From Meira nashicola (Eukaryota; Basidiomycota; Exobasidiomycetes; Exobasidiales; Brachybasidiaceae), in NCBI GenBank assembly GCA_001600355.1, contig BCJU01000003.1:2918519-2982518 (forward strand): 64,000 nt of DNA, given 5' to 3'. Every line of letters starts with the position of its first letter. Positions within the stretch are counted from its first letter, which is position 1. Positions 62,366 to 64,000 of the stretch are shown piece after piece. The position numbers were made by a program, and so were the translations under genes. Under the pieces are notes generated by a model. It had not been told where the DNA came from, did not search any database, and saw only the letters and a list, made by a program, of their open reading frames with translations.

Positions 62366-62887
62366 ATGTTCTTCTTAAAAAGATTAGAACATACTATTCA
62401 ATTACATCCTTCTTTCTTTGGTGCATCAATGCAAGAATATTTACAAAAAGAATTAAAAACAGAAGTTGAAGGAAAATGTTCGGGTACGATTGGTTATATC
62501 GTTCGTGTCTTGGTTATACATACTATCGGTGAAGGAATAATTTTAGCTGGTGGTGATGGAAAAGCTGAATTTAATATGGAATATACAGCTTTAGTAATGA
62601 AACCTTTTAAAGGTGAAGTTGTGGATGCCTTAGTTACAAATGTTAACAAGATGGGTTTCTTTGCAAGCGTTGGTCCTCTTAGCATCTTCACTTCAACTCA
62701 TTTACTTCCTTTGGAATTCAAATTTCAACCTGATTCAAATCCGCCAGAATTCGCTGCTCCTGATGGACAATCGATCGTTAAAGGCAAGAAAGTCAGACTA
62801 CGAATCGTTGGTACACGTGTTGATGAGAGCGAAATCTTTGCAATCGGAAGTTGCAAGGAAGATTATGTGGGTGTTGTCGATGGATGA
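62366..62887 (+). CDS. RPB7: RNA polymerase II subunit Rpb7
   Basis: Partner of Rpb4 in the polymerase II stalk. 173 residues, one exon. N-terminal RNP-like half (MFFLKRLEHTIQLHPSFFGA, GTIGYIVRVLVI, GKAEFNMEYTALVMKPFKGE) and C-terminal S1/OB half (GEVVDALVTNVNKMGFFASV, STHLLPLEFKF, IVGTRVDESEIFAIGSCKED, YVGVV). Size and text match fungal Rpb7 closely. Confidence 0.97.
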   Translation: MFFLKRLEHTIQLHPSFFGASMQEYLQKELKTEVEGKCSGTIGYIVRVLVIHTIGEGIILAGGDGKAEFNMEYTALVMKPFKGEVVDALVTNVNKMGFFASVGPLSIFTSTHLLPLEFKFQPDSNPPEFAAPDGQSIVKGKKVRLRIVGTRVDESEIFAIGSCKEDYVGVVDG

Positions 62888-63217
62888 TGGTTTGGCAGGG
62901 CAGAAAAAATAGACAACCTTGCAGTTCTTGACGAAAGGGCTGCTCAAAATGTATACTAGTATCAAACAAACAATGGACATACACACATTGTGGGGGCAAA
63001 TGATTGAATAAATGCGGGCGTAGAGAATTGAGATTGGCGTTTGTATGTAACGTGTTGAACAGATTCTTTGGGAAGCAGAACATTAGCCTCACAAACTCTA
63101 ATCGAGCACACTTACAAACAAGATTGGAAAGGTCTCACTATCATTTCATTCAACTACGATGCTCTATTACTGTCCTGTGAATCGATATAGATTATTTGAG
63201 GGTGGATGGTGTTACGA
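62888..63217. other. Intergenic region between convergent genes
   Basis: About 330 bases of 3' flanks; nothing supportable seen. Confidence 0.5.
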
Positions 63218-63985
63218 TTATTGAACCTCAAGTTGCTCCAATGTCGTAAACACCGCTTGATCGGGCATTTGTTTCATAGGTGTAACATGACGCTTTTGTG
63301 TATAATTAGGCCCGTTCGTGATTGCCTTGCGTTTCGTTGTTCCTTCTTTGCCATCTTTGGGAATATTGAGAATTTCGTGTTCATACTTCTTCTCGGCTGC
63401 ACGTTCATGATTTGTGTCGAAACGTTTCAAAAAGATGAGTACAAGTGGCGGGAAAAGGTTGTCTCTTGGAATGAGATGACGTGTATTCATCACAACACGA
63501 ATGTTGAGCATATTGGCAAAAATGATTGCGGGCAAGTATGCAAGAAAAACAAAGAAGTTCCATGAAAATTTGGGCATGAACGGAGGACGAGACGGCGGAC
63601 TTTGTGGATCATTGATCGGGAATTCCAAACGATTATCTTTGAGACGAGCAAAGAGCTTACTGTGTTGTGGATCGGTACGAGCTTTGTAACTTTCTTCGTC
63701 TTTCCAGCGCATAGCTTTCTCAACGGGTCCAAGATTCGCCTCATTGGCAGCTTCGGTCCACATATTCTTGAGCTTGGATGGGCGTGTTTTTGATAAACTT
63801 TCAAATTGGATTGACTTGAAAGGGTCATATTGACCGCCCACTACAACACTATGATGGATATGTTCATGTGTTGATTCCTTGTTCACTTTTCCACCCCAAA
63901 CGATATTCTTTGGCAAATTCCATTGACGAACTTGGCGGGTTGATTGGAACATGACCGGAGGTCGTTCACGATGTTGAGGTTGCAT
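63218..63985 (-). CDS. Hypothetical single-span membrane protein, possibly truncated by window end
   Basis: 255 residues from ATG 63985. The frame stays open up to the window edge (a few more codons, RLPWA before MQPQHRER), so the true start may lie outside. Text: charged, tryptophan-containing N-terminal part (WNLPKNIVWGGKVNKESTHE), one hydrophobic span at ~142-165 (FSWNFFVFLAYLPAIIFANM), a basic region after it, and a polar tail. An N-terminal presequence and mitochondrial location are possible but not shown. Family not recognised. Confidence 0.55.
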   Translation of the reverse strand: MQPQHRERPPVMFQSTRQVRQWNLPKNIVWGGKVNKESTHEHIHHSVVVGGQYDPFKSIQFESLSKTRPSKLKNMWTEAANEANLGPVEKAMRWKDEESYKARTDPQHSKLFARLKDNRLEFPINDPQSPPSRPPFMPKFSWNFFVFLAYLPAIIFANMLNIRVVMNTRHLIPRDNLFPPLVLIFLKRFDTNHERAAEKKYEHEILNIPKDGKEGTTKRKAITNGPNYTQKRHVTPMKQMPDQAVFTTLEQLEVQ

Positions 63986-64000
63986 TGCCCATGGTAAACG

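Overview
This window is nuclear DNA of an intron-poor fungus, most likely a basidiomycete. Ustilaginomycotina (smut relatives) is my best guess. The reasons are the canonical GT..AG introns of about 55-210 bases, very long uninterrupted reading frames, a Rua1-type regulator, a Sla1/Unc104/IMPDH gene set of fungal type, and moderately AT-rich spacers. One ambiguous base at 37653 shows it is draft assembly. The taxon is inference; no marker RNA gene is present and I saw no tRNA.

Layout. 1-13.7 kb is housekeeping: the 5' end of the P5A ATPase SPF1 (minus), mitochondrial succinyl-CoA ligase alpha, mitochondrial prolyl-tRNA synthetase (minus), a kinesin-3, RVB1 (minus) and IMP dehydrogenase. 14.5-19 kb is more accessory: a secreted GH43-like protein, an amidase, and a pair of small paralogous genes facing each other in a 0.5 kb inverted repeat. 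19-23 kb holds a vezatin/Inp2-like membrane protein. 24.8-41 kb is the most unusual region. At least six very small genes for secreted, mostly Kex2-processable peptides are scattered between a 7-TM protein, NOP12, an ER-type membrane protein and an MscS channel. 42-64 kb returns to large housekeeping genes: a triple-START protein, a Rua1-like regulator, APC2, ALG5, RPA12, a PNPOx-like protein, SLA1 and RPB7. A membrane protein is cut by or close to the window end.

The main discovery is the small-peptide set (24805, 27374, 34882 on plus; 39038, 39943, 40902 on minus). Each has a 24-30 codon first exon encoding only a signal peptide, then a phase-0 intron of 56-82 bases, then one exon with the mature part. 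Five have KR cleavage sites. Several end peptides with two cysteines enclosing 3-5 residues (CGHGRLC, CASHLC, CSGHLC, CHKSKC, CVEPPC, CQDHC), suggesting small disulfide-closed loops. Most are too short or too split to be caught by single-exon gene finding. Splice forms were assembled by eye and need RNA evidence.

Other points of note are the SPF1 start codon split by an intron (AT|G), a 10-base terminal exon in RPA12, and a membrane-protein frame just after NOP12 that has no upstream ATG but a strong 3' splice site. The convergent inverted-repeat gene pair could yield double-stranded RNA.
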